A stretch of 64,000 nt of DNA. Source: Pseudomonas fluorescens. Its GTDB lineage: Bacteria > Pseudomonadota > Gammaproteobacteria > Pseudomonadales > Pseudomonadaceae. Below are positions 56,703 to 64,000 of this stretch, one piece after another (positions within the stretch are counted from its first letter, which is position 1; every line of letters begins with the position of its first letter). A program made the position numbers and the translations under genes. The notes beneath the pieces were generated by a model. That model saw only the letters and a list, made by a program, of their open reading frames with translations. It made no database searches and was not told where the DNA came from. The DNA lies in NCBI RefSeq assembly GCF_019212185.1, contig NZ_CP078138.1, positions 5,798,501 through 5,862,500 of the forward strand, given 5' to 3'.

Positions 56703-56890
56703 GGGTTTAACTCCTGCTTGTTACCGTTTCATCGGGTCGAAACCAGATGTCGTTTTGGTGTCTGATTCGGTAAGGAACCGGGAGCACCATCTGCGTAGGC
56801 TTGAGGTTTAAGACTTGCGCCGCCTACGGTCTTGGATAGCCCCCGCCAGGCAGGGACCCCAATTTTTCAATCGGCACGATCGCTCGTGCC
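56703..56890 (-). promoter_or_regulatory. L10-type leader of rplJ
   Basis: The 198-base interval between rplA and rplJ is GC-rich and structured. GCGTAGGC and GCCTACGG pair around a loop with GGTTTAAGACTTGCGC; the flanking AGATGGTGCTCCCGG is typical of L10 leaders. An extra GGCACGA-TCGC-TCGTGCC stem lies at 56873-56890. Known role of this leader class: binding of L10-L12 and translational repression. Confidence 0.6.
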
Positions 56891-56900
56891 AATGCGTTAC

Positions 56901-57596
56901 TTATACGTCCAGCGAGCCTTGGTCGATGACCAGACCTGGGCCCATAGTGGTGCTCAGGGTAACGCGCTTGACGTAGATACCTTTCGAGGAAGCTGGCTTG
57001 ATACGCTTCAGGTCAGCGATCAGGGCTTCAACGTTTTCCTTCAGCTTGACTGCGTCGAAACCGACCTTGCCAACGGAAGTGTGGATGATGCCGTTTTTGT
57101 CGGTGCGATAACGAACCTGACCAGCCTTGGCGTTTTTAACCGCGTTAGCTACGTCTGGGGTTACGGTACCGACTTTCGGGTTAGGCATCAGACCACGTGG
57201 ACCGAGGATCTGACCCAACTGACCTACAACGCGCATTGCATCCGGGGATGCGATGACCACGTCATAGTTCAGGTCGCCGCCTTTCATTTCGGCAGCCAGG
57301 TCGTCCATACCAACGCGATCAGCGCCAGCAGCCAGGGCAGCTTCAGCTGCAGGGCCCTGGGTGAAAACAGCAACGCGAACGGTCTTGCCAGTGCCGTGTG
57401 GCAGCACGGTAGCGCTGCGAACAACCTGGTCAGATTTACGCGGGTCAACGCCCAGGTTTACAGCGATGTCCATGGACTCGCTGAACTTGACAGTCGACAG
57501 CTCGGTCAGGAGAGCAGCTGCATCAACGAAGCTGTAGGCTTTGCCCGCTTCGATTTTGCCGGCGATAGCCTTTTGGCGCTTGGTCAGCTTAGCCAT
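56901..57596 (-). CDS. rplA: 50S ribosomal protein L1
   Basis: The 231-residue L1 ([33 protein letters not shown] motif [20 protein letters not shown]). It forms the mobile stalk at the E site and in E. coli represses the L11 operon. Its ATG shares one base with the rplK stop (TAATG). Confidence 0.98.
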   Translation of the reverse strand: MAKLTKRQKAIAGKIEAGKAYSFVDAAALLTELSTVKFSESMDIAVNLGVDPRKSDQVVRSATVLPHGTGKTVRVAVFTQGPAAEAALAAGADRVGMDDLAAEMKGGDLNYDVVIASPDAMRVVGQLGQILGPRGLMPNPKVGTVTPDVANAVKNAKAGQVRYRTDKNGIIHTSVGKVGFDAVKLKENVEALIADLKRIKPASSKGIYVKRVTLSTTMGPGLVIDQGSLDV

Positions 57597-58027
57597 TACA
57601 CACCCTCCACGTTAAGGCCCATGCTACGAGCAGAACCGGCGATAGTACGCACGGCTGCATCCATATCAGCTGCAGTCAGATCCGCGTTTTTGGTTTTCGC
57701 GATCTCTTCCAGCTGTGCACGAGTTACGGTGCCAACCTTAACGGTGTTCGGACGAGCGGAACCGCTAGTCAGACCAGCAGCCTTCTTCAGCAGAACCGAA
57801 GCAGGGGTCGACTTGGTTTCGAACGTGAAGCTACGGTCGCTATAGACAGTGATGATCACTGGAGTCGGCAGACCTGGCTCAAGACCCTGAGTACGGGCGT
57901 TGAAAGCCTTGCAGAATTCCATGATGTTCACGCCGTGCTGACCCAGAGCCGGACCAACAGGTGGGCTTGGGTTAGCCTGAGCGGCCTTCACTTGCAGCTT
58001 GATGTAAGCGGTAATCTTCTTGGCCAT
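57596..58027 (-). CDS. rplK: 50S ribosomal protein L11
   Basis: The 143-residue L11 starting at ATG 58027 ([20 protein letters not shown]); four extra in-frame residues upstream are unlikely. It contains [20 protein letters not shown], the proline-rich N-terminal domain involved in factor binding and thiostrepton action. First of rplKAJL-rpoBC, after the nusG terminator; I could not find a clear promoter in the 117-base gap. Confidence 0.97.
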   Translation of the reverse strand: MAKKITAYIKLQVKAAQANPSPPVGPALGQHGVNIMEFCKAFNARTQGLEPGLPTPVIITVYSDRSFTFETKSTPASVLLKKAAGLTSGSARPNTVKVGTVTRAQLEEIAKTKNADLTAADMDAAVRTIAGSARSMGLNVEGV

Positions 58028-58099
58028 GAGGCACTCCAATTACGGGTTCAAACGCCTCGAGAGGCTCCCCGGTTACTTGCGCGTTTATCCCAGTGACGA

Positions 58100-58129
58100 C
58101 AAAACCCCACAGCCTAAGGCTGCGGGGTT
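58100..58129 (-). terminator. secE-nusG terminator
   Basis: AACCCCACAGCC (58103-58114) and GGCTGCGGGGTT (58118-58129) form a 12-bp stem (one G.U in RNA) with a short T run on the minus strand, 16 bases after the nusG stop. Confidence 0.8.
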
Positions 58130-58144
58130 GGGATGCTTGTTCTG

Positions 58145-58678
58145 CTAGACCTTTTCGACCTGGCTGAACTCCAACTCTACCGGAGTAGAGCGACCGAAAA
58201 TGAGCACCGCGACCTGAATCCGGCTCTTTTCGTAGTTAACTTCTTCGACCGTGCCGTTGAAATCGGCGAACGGACCGTCGGTAACGCGAACGACTTCACC
58301 TGGCTCGAATAAGGTCTTCGGCTTCGGCTTGTCGCTACCGTCAGCGACACGGCGCAGAATCGCTTCTGCTTCTTTGTCAGTGATTGGTGCAGGCTTGTCG
58401 GCAGTACCACCGATGAAGCCCATCACCCGAGGCGTGTCCTTGACCAAGTGCCAAGTACCCTCGTTCATATCCATCTGGACCAGCACATAACCAGGGAAGA
58501 ATTTACGCTCGCTTTTGCGCTTCTGGCCGTTACGCATTTCGACCACTTCTTCAGTGGGAACCAGAATTTCGCCGAAGCCATCTTCCATGCCAGCCAGCTT
58601 TACGCGCTCGACCAACGAGCGCATGACATGCTTCTCGTAACCCGAGTAAGCATGCACAACGTACCAACGCTTAGCCAC
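58145..58678 (-). CDS. nusG: Transcription termination/antitermination factor NusG
   Basis: The 177-residue NusG: NGN domain ([40 protein letters not shown]) and C-terminal KOW domain ([20 protein letters not shown]). It binds RNA polymerase and, through the KOW domain, Rho or S10. 9 bases after secE. Confidence 0.98.
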   Translation of the reverse strand: MAKRWYVVHAYSGYEKHVMRSLVERVKLAGMEDGFGEILVPTEEVVEMRNGQKRKSERKFFPGYVLVQMDMNEGTWHLVKDTPRVMGFIGGTADKPAPITDKEAEAILRRVADGSDKPKPKTLFEPGEVVRVTDGPFADFNGTVEEVNYEKSRIQVAVLIFGRSTPVELEFSQVEKV

Positions 58679-58687
58679 GGGACACCC

Positions 58688-59056
58688 TTAGCCAACAATC
58701 AAGGAAACAAGCCAACCGAGCAGGGAATCGAGCCCCCACAACAGCAACGCCATAACCAGAACAACAGCCACCACAATCAGGGTGGTCTGCGTGGTTTCTT
58801 GGCGAGTTGGCCACACGACTTTACGAATCTCGGTGCGAGCTTCCTTAACCAGTACAAAGAAAGACTTGCCCTTCGCAGTCTGCAGGCCTACAAAGGCAGC
58901 TACAGCAGCAATGACAAGCAAAGCAAGTACACGGTACAGGATCGGCGAAGCAGAGTAATACTGGTTGCCAACGACGCCTACAATCACCAAAGCAGCTACT
59001 GCAAGCCACTTGAGCAGATCGAAACGAGAGCCTTGAGCTTCAGCCTTAGGAGTCAT
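58688..59056 (-). CDS. secE: Preprotein translocase subunit SecE
   Basis: The 122-residue gamma-proteobacterial SecE with three membrane segments (LLKWLAVAALVIVGVVG; VLALLVIAAVAAFVGLQ; C-terminal TTLIVVAVVLVMALLLWGLD) and the conserved amphipathic EARTEIRKVVWPTRQETTQT. It stabilises the SecY channel. Downstream of tRNA-Trp and co-transcribed with nusG. Confidence 0.97.
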   Translation of the reverse strand: MTPKAEAQGSRFDLLKWLAVAALVIVGVVGNQYYSASPILYRVLALLVIAAVAAFVGLQTAKGKSFFVLVKEARTEIRKVVWPTRQETTQTTLIVVAVVLVMALLLWGLDSLLGWLVSLIVG

Positions 59057-59101
59057 CTATGAAGATCCTGTGAAAAGAAAGCCAGACACACTGAGTGAAT
59101 C

Positions 59102-59177
59102 TGGCAGGTCAGGAGGGAATCGAACCCCCAACCTACGGTTTTGGAGACCGTCGCTCTGCCAATTGAGCTACTGACCT
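59102..59177 (-). tRNA. tRNA-Trp (CCA)
   Basis: Minus strand: starts AGGTCAGTAGCTCAATTGG, anticodon loop CTCCAAA (anticodon CCA), T-loop GGTTCGATTCC, and ends in an encoded CCA. The acceptor stem AGGTCAG pairs with CTGACCT. It is located between tuf and secE as in other gamma-proteobacteria. Confidence 0.96.
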
Positions 59178-59179
59178 AA

Positions 59180-59212
59180 AACAAAATCAGGCCGACCATT
59201 ATGCCGGCCTGA
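59180..59212 (-). terminator. Terminator after second tuf
   Basis: TCAGGCCG (59187-59194) and CGGCCTGA (59205-59212) form an 8-bp stem followed on the minus strand by TTTTGTTTT. It separates tuf from tRNA-Trp, which may still receive read-through. Confidence 0.8.
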
Positions 59213-59230
59213 AAAAGACATTACAACAAC

Positions 59231-60424
59231 TTACTCGATTACTTTGGCTACGACGCCAGCGCCGACGGTACGACCGCCTTCACGGATAGCGAAACGCAGA
59301 CCATCTTCCATTGCGATGGTTTTGATCAGGGTAACAGTCATCTGAATGTTATCACCCGGCATCACCATCTCAACGCCTTCCGGCAGCTCGCAGTTACCGG
59401 TCACGTCAGTGGTCCGGAAGTAGAACTGTGGACGGTAGCCCTTGAAGAACGGCGTATGACGACCACCCTCCTCTTTGCTCAGAACGTAAACCTCTGCAAC
59501 AAATTTCGTGTGAGGCTTCACGGTACCCGGCTTGACCAGGACCTGACCACGCTCAACGTCATCACGCTTGGTACCACGCAGCAAAACACCGCAGTTCTCA
59601 CCAGCACGACCCTCATCGAGCAGCTTGCGGAACATTTCTACACCCGTACAAGTAGTCTTGACCGTGTCACGCAGACCAACAATCTCAACTTCCTCCTGGA
59701 TGCGAACAATACCGCGCTCAACACGACCAGTTACAACCGTACCACGACCAGAAATCGAGAATACGTCTTCAATCGGCATCAGGAACGGCTTATCAATAGC
59801 TCGCTCAGGCTGCGGAATATAAGTGTCCAGCGTCTCGACCAACTTCTTGACGGCAGTTGTGCCCATCTCGTTGTCGTCTTGACCATTCAACGCCATCAGC
59901 GCCGAACCGATAATAATCGGAGTGTCGTCACCCGGGAAATCGTAAGTGCTGAGCAAATCACGCACTTCCATTTCAACCAGCTCAAGCAACTCAGCATCAT
60001 CAACCATGTCAGCCTTATTCAGGAAGACAACGATATAAGGAACGCCGACCTGACGAGACAACAGGATGTGCTCACGGGTTTGCGGCATCGGACCATCAGC
60101 GGCCGAGCAAACCAGAATCGCGCCATCCATCTGCGCAGCACCGGTAATCATATTCTTTACGTAGTCGGCGTGACCCGGGCAGTCAACGTGCGCATAGTGA
60201 CGCTCGGCCGAATCATACTCAACGTGAGCAGTATTAATGGTAATGCCACGAGCCTTTTCTTCTGGCGCACTATCGATCTTATCGAAGTCAACCTTGGCAG
60301 AACCGAAAACCTCGGAGCAGACACGAGTCAGAGCAGCAGTCAAGGTAGTCTTACCATGGTCCACGTGACCAATAGTACCGACGTTGACGTGCGGCTTGTT
60401 ACGTTCGAACTTTTCCTTAGCCAT
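59231..60424 (-). CDS. tufB: Elongation factor Tu (tRNA-linked copy)
   Basis: A 397-residue EF-Tu starting at ATG 60424 ([20 protein letters not shown]). Same motifs as the str-operon copy ([24 protein letters not shown]). About 29 residue differences from it, spread over all domains, while roughly 98 bases of the 3' coding end (around 59256-59353) are identical between the copies. Co-transcribed with tRNA-Tyr, -Gly and -Thr. Confidence 0.97.
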   Translation of the reverse strand: MAKEKFERNKPHVNVGTIGHVDHGKTTLTAALTRVCSEVFGSAKVDFDKIDSAPEEKARGITINTAHVEYDSAERHYAHVDCPGHADYVKNMITGAAQMDGAILVCSAADGPMPQTREHILLSRQVGVPYIVVFLNKADMVDDAELLELVEMEVRDLLSTYDFPGDDTPIIIGSALMALNGQDDNEMGTTAVKKLVETLDTYIPQPERAIDKPFLMPIEDVFSISGRGTVVTGRVERGIVRIQEEVEIVGLRDTVKTTCTGVEMFRKLLDEGRAGENCGVLLRGTKRDDVERGQVLVKPGTVKPHTKFVAEVYVLSKEEGGRHTPFFKGYRPQFYFRTTDVTGNCELPEGVEMVMPGDNIQMTVTLIKTIAMEDGLRFAIREGGRTVGAGVVAKVIE

Positions 60425-60509
60425 CGAATTCACCCCTACTGAGAAGAATTAAACAAGTGACATCAGCCATTAAAACAAAGGCAGATATTTTCATATCTGC
60501 CTTGTTATA

Positions 60510-60585
60510 TGGAGCTCTTGAGCGGATTTGAACCGCTGACCTCACCCTTACCAAGGGTGTGCTCTACCAACTGAGCTACAAGAGC
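60510..60585 (-). tRNA. tRNA-Thr (GGU)
   Basis: Minus strand: GCTCTTGTAGCTCAGTTGG start, anticodon loop TTGGTAA (GGT), T-loop GGTTCAAATCC, encoded CCA end. Acceptor GCTCTTG pairs with CAAGAGC. Confidence 0.96.
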
Positions 60586-60611
60586 GTAACACTTTGCACA
60601 ACCTGCAAACT

Positions 60612-60685
<74 letters not shown>

Positions 60686-60710
60686 GTAAGCTTGCAGCTC
60701 ACGCTAAAAA

Positions 60711-60795
<85 letters not shown>

Positions 60796-60808
60796 TAAGC
60801 GAGCCAGC

Positions 60809-60836
60809 ATTTTACATCATGCTAGCCTTCTGTCAA
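60809..60836 (-). promoter_or_regulatory. tRNA-Tyr/Gly/Thr-tuf operon promoter
   Basis: On the minus strand TTGACA (60836-60831), a 16-base spacer, TAAAAT (60814-60809); start of transcription expected about 7 bases downstream, close to the tRNA-Tyr 5' end at 60795. Strong sigma-70 promoter. Confidence 0.88.
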
Positions 60837-60937
60837 GCACTTTTCTCATTAAAATCCTGAGCTTAGCTGCGTTGACCTCGCTTCACATCGTTTCCGTTTC
60901 CGGTGTTCGCTGTGGAGCGGGCGCCATTCTATGCAAC

Positions 60938-61384
60938 CTATTGAACACTTGCAACCCCCCCGCACCGCATTATTTTATGTTTTAACTCATTGAATTCGCT
61001 AGCAAGGTTCATCAGCACGGAATCATTGGCCAAACGCCTGCTTTCTGGGGAAACCTGCATCCAGAAACCCGCCGAATCGGCCAGTGACGTCGAAAGTTGC
61101 TGCACCTTGATACCCAGTGCCGCCAATCGCACCTCGACCGCTCTCGCCGTTTCCTGGCGAGCAAAACCTCCCAGATAAAGACAGGATTCCTCCGCCGCTA
61201 AAGATTTGCCTCCGCTGCGAGTGACTGCAGCATCCGGTGCTTCACTCAGCAGGCGGATGTCCTGCTGCGAGCCCTTGTACAAACTCAATGGAGTGACGTC
61301 CTTGGCGCGCAAAGGTGCCTCCTGCTGATGCCAGACGTAATAAAAGACGTTGAGAACCAACAACAGCAGAAACAACCAGCGCAT
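60938..61384 (-). CDS. SPOR-domain membrane protein, 148 aa
   Basis: The start chosen is ATG 61384 (MRWLFLLLLVLNVFYYVWHQ), with GAGG 5 bases before it; the open frame is longer but overlaps coaX. One N-terminal membrane helix (2-18) is followed by a periplasmic part containing CLYLGGFARQETARAVEVRL and QVSPESRRLANDSVLM, a SPOR-like fold that binds denuded peptidoglycan. Corresponds to P. aeruginosa PA4278. It follows coaX by 7 bases. A cell-division role is inferred from the domain only. Confidence 0.8.
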   Translation of the reverse strand: MRWLFLLLLVLNVFYYVWHQQEAPLRAKDVTPLSLYKGSQQDIRLLSEAPDAAVTRSGGKSLAAEESCLYLGGFARQETARAVEVRLAALGIKVQQLSTSLADSAGFWMQVSPESRRLANDSVLMNLASEFNELKHKIMRCGGVASVQ

Positions 61385-61391
61385 AAACACC

Positions 61392-62141
61392 TCAGGACAA
61401 TGGACAGGCCATGGCCAGACCGACGAACACCAGATCCGGAACCACCCGCGCTTCAGGCACAACCCCTGATACCAGATCCGCATCACCACCCGTGAGAAAT
61501 ACCGAGAAGCTTTGCCCCCAGTACTCCCTCGCGAGCTCCAACTGAGTCAGGACGAAGCCCCTGAGCATCAATGAGCAGCCACGCTCCACCGCCTCTACCG
61601 TGTTGCGGCCGGGCGCCAGGCTCTCGAGCGCTCTCGAAGCCGCAAGATCGTCATAGCGAATGCGCCGGGTATGGGTACGAAGTTGATGACGCATCAAAGG
61701 CATACCAGGACAAATAAAGCCTCCCAGATGCTTACCGTCTTCAGCAATAAAGTCCGCCGTCACCGCGGTGCCGAAATCGAGTACCAGGCAAGCCCCGGCA
61801 GCCAGGCGATGAGCACCGAGCATCGCCAGCCACCTATCGAGCCCAAGGCGCTGATAATCTTCATAGCCATTCTGCACTCCGGACATTTCCCGCGCAGGTG
61901 CAGCACACATTGCCAAGACACCAAACGCACCCCGCAATGCATCAACCAGCGCCGCTGTCTCATCCCCCGTCCTGACACTGACCAACCGGCAGTACTGCAG
62001 ATTCAATCCCGCACAGGCGCGCAAGCTCTGCAGCAACGCCAGATCAGAGTCCACCACCCCTTCGGCAAACAGCTGCAAGGCATCCCCTTGCAGGACTCGC
62101 CATTTAATAAAGCTGTTCCCACAATCGAGCTCAAGAATCAT
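61392..62141 (-). CDS. coaX: Type III pantothenate kinase
   Basis: The 249-residue kinase for the first step of coenzyme A synthesis. ASKHA-fold motifs: phosphate-1 [13 protein letters not shown] (start), phosphate-2 [20 protein letters not shown] and [11 protein letters not shown], adenosine loop [10 protein letters not shown]. The start ATG 62141 overlaps the 3' end of birA by 11 bases, an arrangement common in pseudomonads that couples the two cofactor genes. Confidence 0.93.
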   Translation of the reverse strand: MILELDCGNSFIKWRVLQGDALQLFAEGVVDSDLALLQSLRACAGLNLQYCRLVSVRTGDETAALVDALRGAFGVLAMCAAPAREMSGVQNGYEDYQRLGLDRWLAMLGAHRLAAGACLVLDFGTAVTADFIAEDGKHLGGFICPGMPLMRHQLRTHTRRIRYDDLAASRALESLAPGRNTVEAVERGCSLMLRGFVLTQLELAREYWGQSFSVFLTGGDADLVSGVVPEARVVPDLVFVGLAMACPLS

Positions 62142-63090
62142 CACGCAGCCTCAGACTTAGCTCGCCACCACTGAATACTTTTTCCACGCCATCGACTTTC
62201 AATCGCAACGCACCCTGAGCATCGATACCCACCACAACACCATCAATACGATTGACTCCAGCTATCAGCGACACCGAGCGCCCTTGCCAAAGATGGCCGC
62301 GCTCCCATTGCGCCTGAAGCGCTGAAAAGCCTTCCGACTGGTGACGCACCAGGTACTCTCTAAGCACGCCACTCAAATGCGCGATCAATCGATTGCGATC
62401 AAACGCCCTTCCCGCTTCGAGAAGCATTGAGGTCCACTGTTGATCCACTTCGTTTGCTTCTCGCATGTTGACGTTGATGCCCACACCCAAGACCACGTGG
62501 CACACGTCAGCGGGGTCTCCTACTAATTCAAGCAATATTCCCGCGATCTTTTTCTCACCGACCAATACATCATTCGGCCACTTCAAGCCGGCAGTCACGA
62601 TCCCGAGCTCCCTGAGCGTCTGCATCACAGCAAGGCCGACAACCAGGCTCAGCCCTTCCAATTGACGCATACCACCATCAACACGCAAGACCAGGCTGTA
62701 ATAGATATTCTCTGCAAATGGGCTGACCCATTTGCGGCCTCGGCGACCGCGGCCTGCAGTTTGACGCTCGGCGAGCATTAAGAAGGGAGCCGACGCACCA
62801 CGCTCAACGGCCCGCAGGGCTTCAGCGTTGGTTGAGTCAAGAGCGTCAAAGACCTGGACCGGCCAATGATCAAAGGACGAATACTCGTCGATCTGAGCAG
62901 AATCGAGCAGCGTCAGAGGAGCCTGAAGCTGGTAGCCACGACCTCGTACCTTATGAATAGTGAGACCCAGTTCCGCCTCGAGGTGCTGGAGCTGCTTCCA
63001 GACAGCACTGCGACTGATCCCCAGAGCAGCGCCAAGCGCCTCACCTGAGTGAAATCGACCGTCTTTCAAAAGTTTTAACAACGTCAGCAT
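62131..63090 (-). CDS. birA: Bifunctional biotin-protein ligase / biotin repressor
   Basis: A 319-residue BirA. N-terminal winged helix ([40 protein letters not shown]) for operator binding; central ligase domain with the biotinyl-AMP loop [20 protein letters not shown] and [20 protein letters not shown]; small C-terminal SH3-like domain ([20 protein letters not shown]). It attaches biotin to AccB and represses biotin genes. Overlaps coaX; downstream of the rrn operon. Confidence 0.96.
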   Translation of the reverse strand: MLTLLKLLKDGRFHSGEALGAALGISRSAVWKQLQHLEAELGLTIHKVRGRGYQLQAPLTLLDSAQIDEYSSFDHWPVQVFDALDSTNAEALRAVERGASAPFLMLAERQTAGRGRRGRKWVSPFAENIYYSLVLRVDGGMRQLEGLSLVVGLAVMQTLRELGIVTAGLKWPNDVLVGEKKIAGILLELVGDPADVCHVVLGVGINVNMREANEVDQQWTSMLLEAGRAFDRNRLIAHLSGVLREYLVRHQSEGFSALQAQWERGHLWQGRSVSLIAGVNRIDGVVVGIDAQGALRLKVDGVEKVFSGGELSLRLRDDS

Positions 63091-63180
63091 GCAACTATCG
63101 CCTCACAATGAGGCCGCATGATAGCCATGCCCTGCGCCGTTGCATAGAAATCGTGAACCACAACTTTCCCGCACGCAAAA

Positions 63181-63214
63181 ACAAAACCCCTACCTGCATT
63201 CGCAGATAGGGGTT
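63181..63214 (-). terminator. rrn operon terminator
   Basis: AACCCCTACCTGC (63185-63197) and GCAGATAGGGGTT (63202-63214) form a 13-bp stem (one G.U in RNA) followed on the minus strand by TTTTGTTTTTG, 13 bases after 5S rRNA. Confidence 0.88.
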
Positions 63215-63226
63215 TCGGAATTTAAT

Positions 63227-63341
63227 CTTGACGATGACCTACTCTCACATGGGGAAACCCCACACTACCATCGGCGATGCATCGTTTCACTGCTGAGTTC
63301 GGGATGGGATCAGGTGGTTCCAATGCTCTATGGTCGTCAAG
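63227..63341 (-). rRNA. rrf: 5S ribosomal RNA
   Basis: Minus strand: TTGACGACCATAGAGCATTG at the 5' end, GAACCACCTGATCCCATCCC, GAACTCAGCAGTGAAACGAT, and AGAGTAGGTCATCGTCAAG at the 3' end; the ends pair. About 115 bases. End positions are good to within a few bases. Confidence 0.92.
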
Positions 63342-63482
63342 AAATTCGGGTACCGAACCGTCTTTCGACGTTTCAGCAAATCGGGTATGTGATCAATTTG
63401 TGTACTGCAAACTTTCGGTGTCTTCGTCTTCATACACCGCAATCTGATGCTCTTTCGAGTAGTCAAATTGCTTGGGTGTTAT

Positions 63483-64000
<518 letters not shown>

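Overview
The window is a Pseudomonas chromosome segment, most likely from the P. fluorescens/P. putida side of the genus. From about 21.5 kb to the right edge, gene content, order and strand match the P. aeruginosa block PA4232-PA4280 (recalled, not searched): ssb, YajR-like MFS, uvrA, ferritin, katA, then rplQ through the alpha, spc, S10 and str operons, rpoC-rpoB, rplL-rplJ-rplA-rplK, nusG-secE, tRNA-Trp, tuf, tRNA-Thr/Gly/Tyr, a SPOR protein, coaX, birA, 5S rRNA and the 3' end of 23S rRNA. Nearly all of it is on the minus strand; uvrA is the main exception.

The left third (1 to about 21.4 kb) is accessory DNA. It ends beside ssb in a compact four-gene recombinase operon (16159-21370): three tyrosine recombinases of about 414, 508 and 677 residues and a 134-residue coiled-coil protein, an arrangement like Tn554 TnpA/B/C or other multi-recombinase elements. 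Further left are two closely similar, inverted copies of a unit carrying a small tyrosine recombinase (about 1703-2412 and 13903-14606). They bracket an AT-rich defence locus and a cluster of four exported DUF1254/DUF1214 proteins with an outer-membrane beta-barrel.

The most interesting locus is 3358 to about 6966: two overlapping reverse transcriptase genes of different families (450 and 682 aa, both with YVDD active sites), followed directly by a structured non-coding region. This is the architecture of the two-RT antiphage system DRT3 (Drt3a/UG3 plus Drt3b/UG8 plus an ncRNA). The downstream region contains an unpaired ACACAC tract held in a predicted multiloop. That fits what I recall of DRT3, in which an ACACAC ncRNA template directs poly(GT) synthesis by Drt3a and Drt3b makes the complementary strand without a nucleic-acid template.

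The housekeeping part is punctuated by recognisable signals. There are sigma-70 promoters ahead of rpsJ (S10 operon), rpsL (str operon) and tRNA-Tyr (tRNA-tuf operon); intrinsic terminators after tuf, the second tuf, nusG, rplQ, katA, uvrA/ferritin, ssb and the rrn operon; an attenuator between rplL and rpoB; an L10-type leader ahead of rplJ; and a perfect Anr/FNR box upstream of katA. Departures from the expected are two EF-Tu genes that differ at about 29 of 397 residues, a ferritin lacking the haem-ligand methionine of bacterioferritins, and a 194-base hairpin-bearing spacer between rpsN and rpsH.
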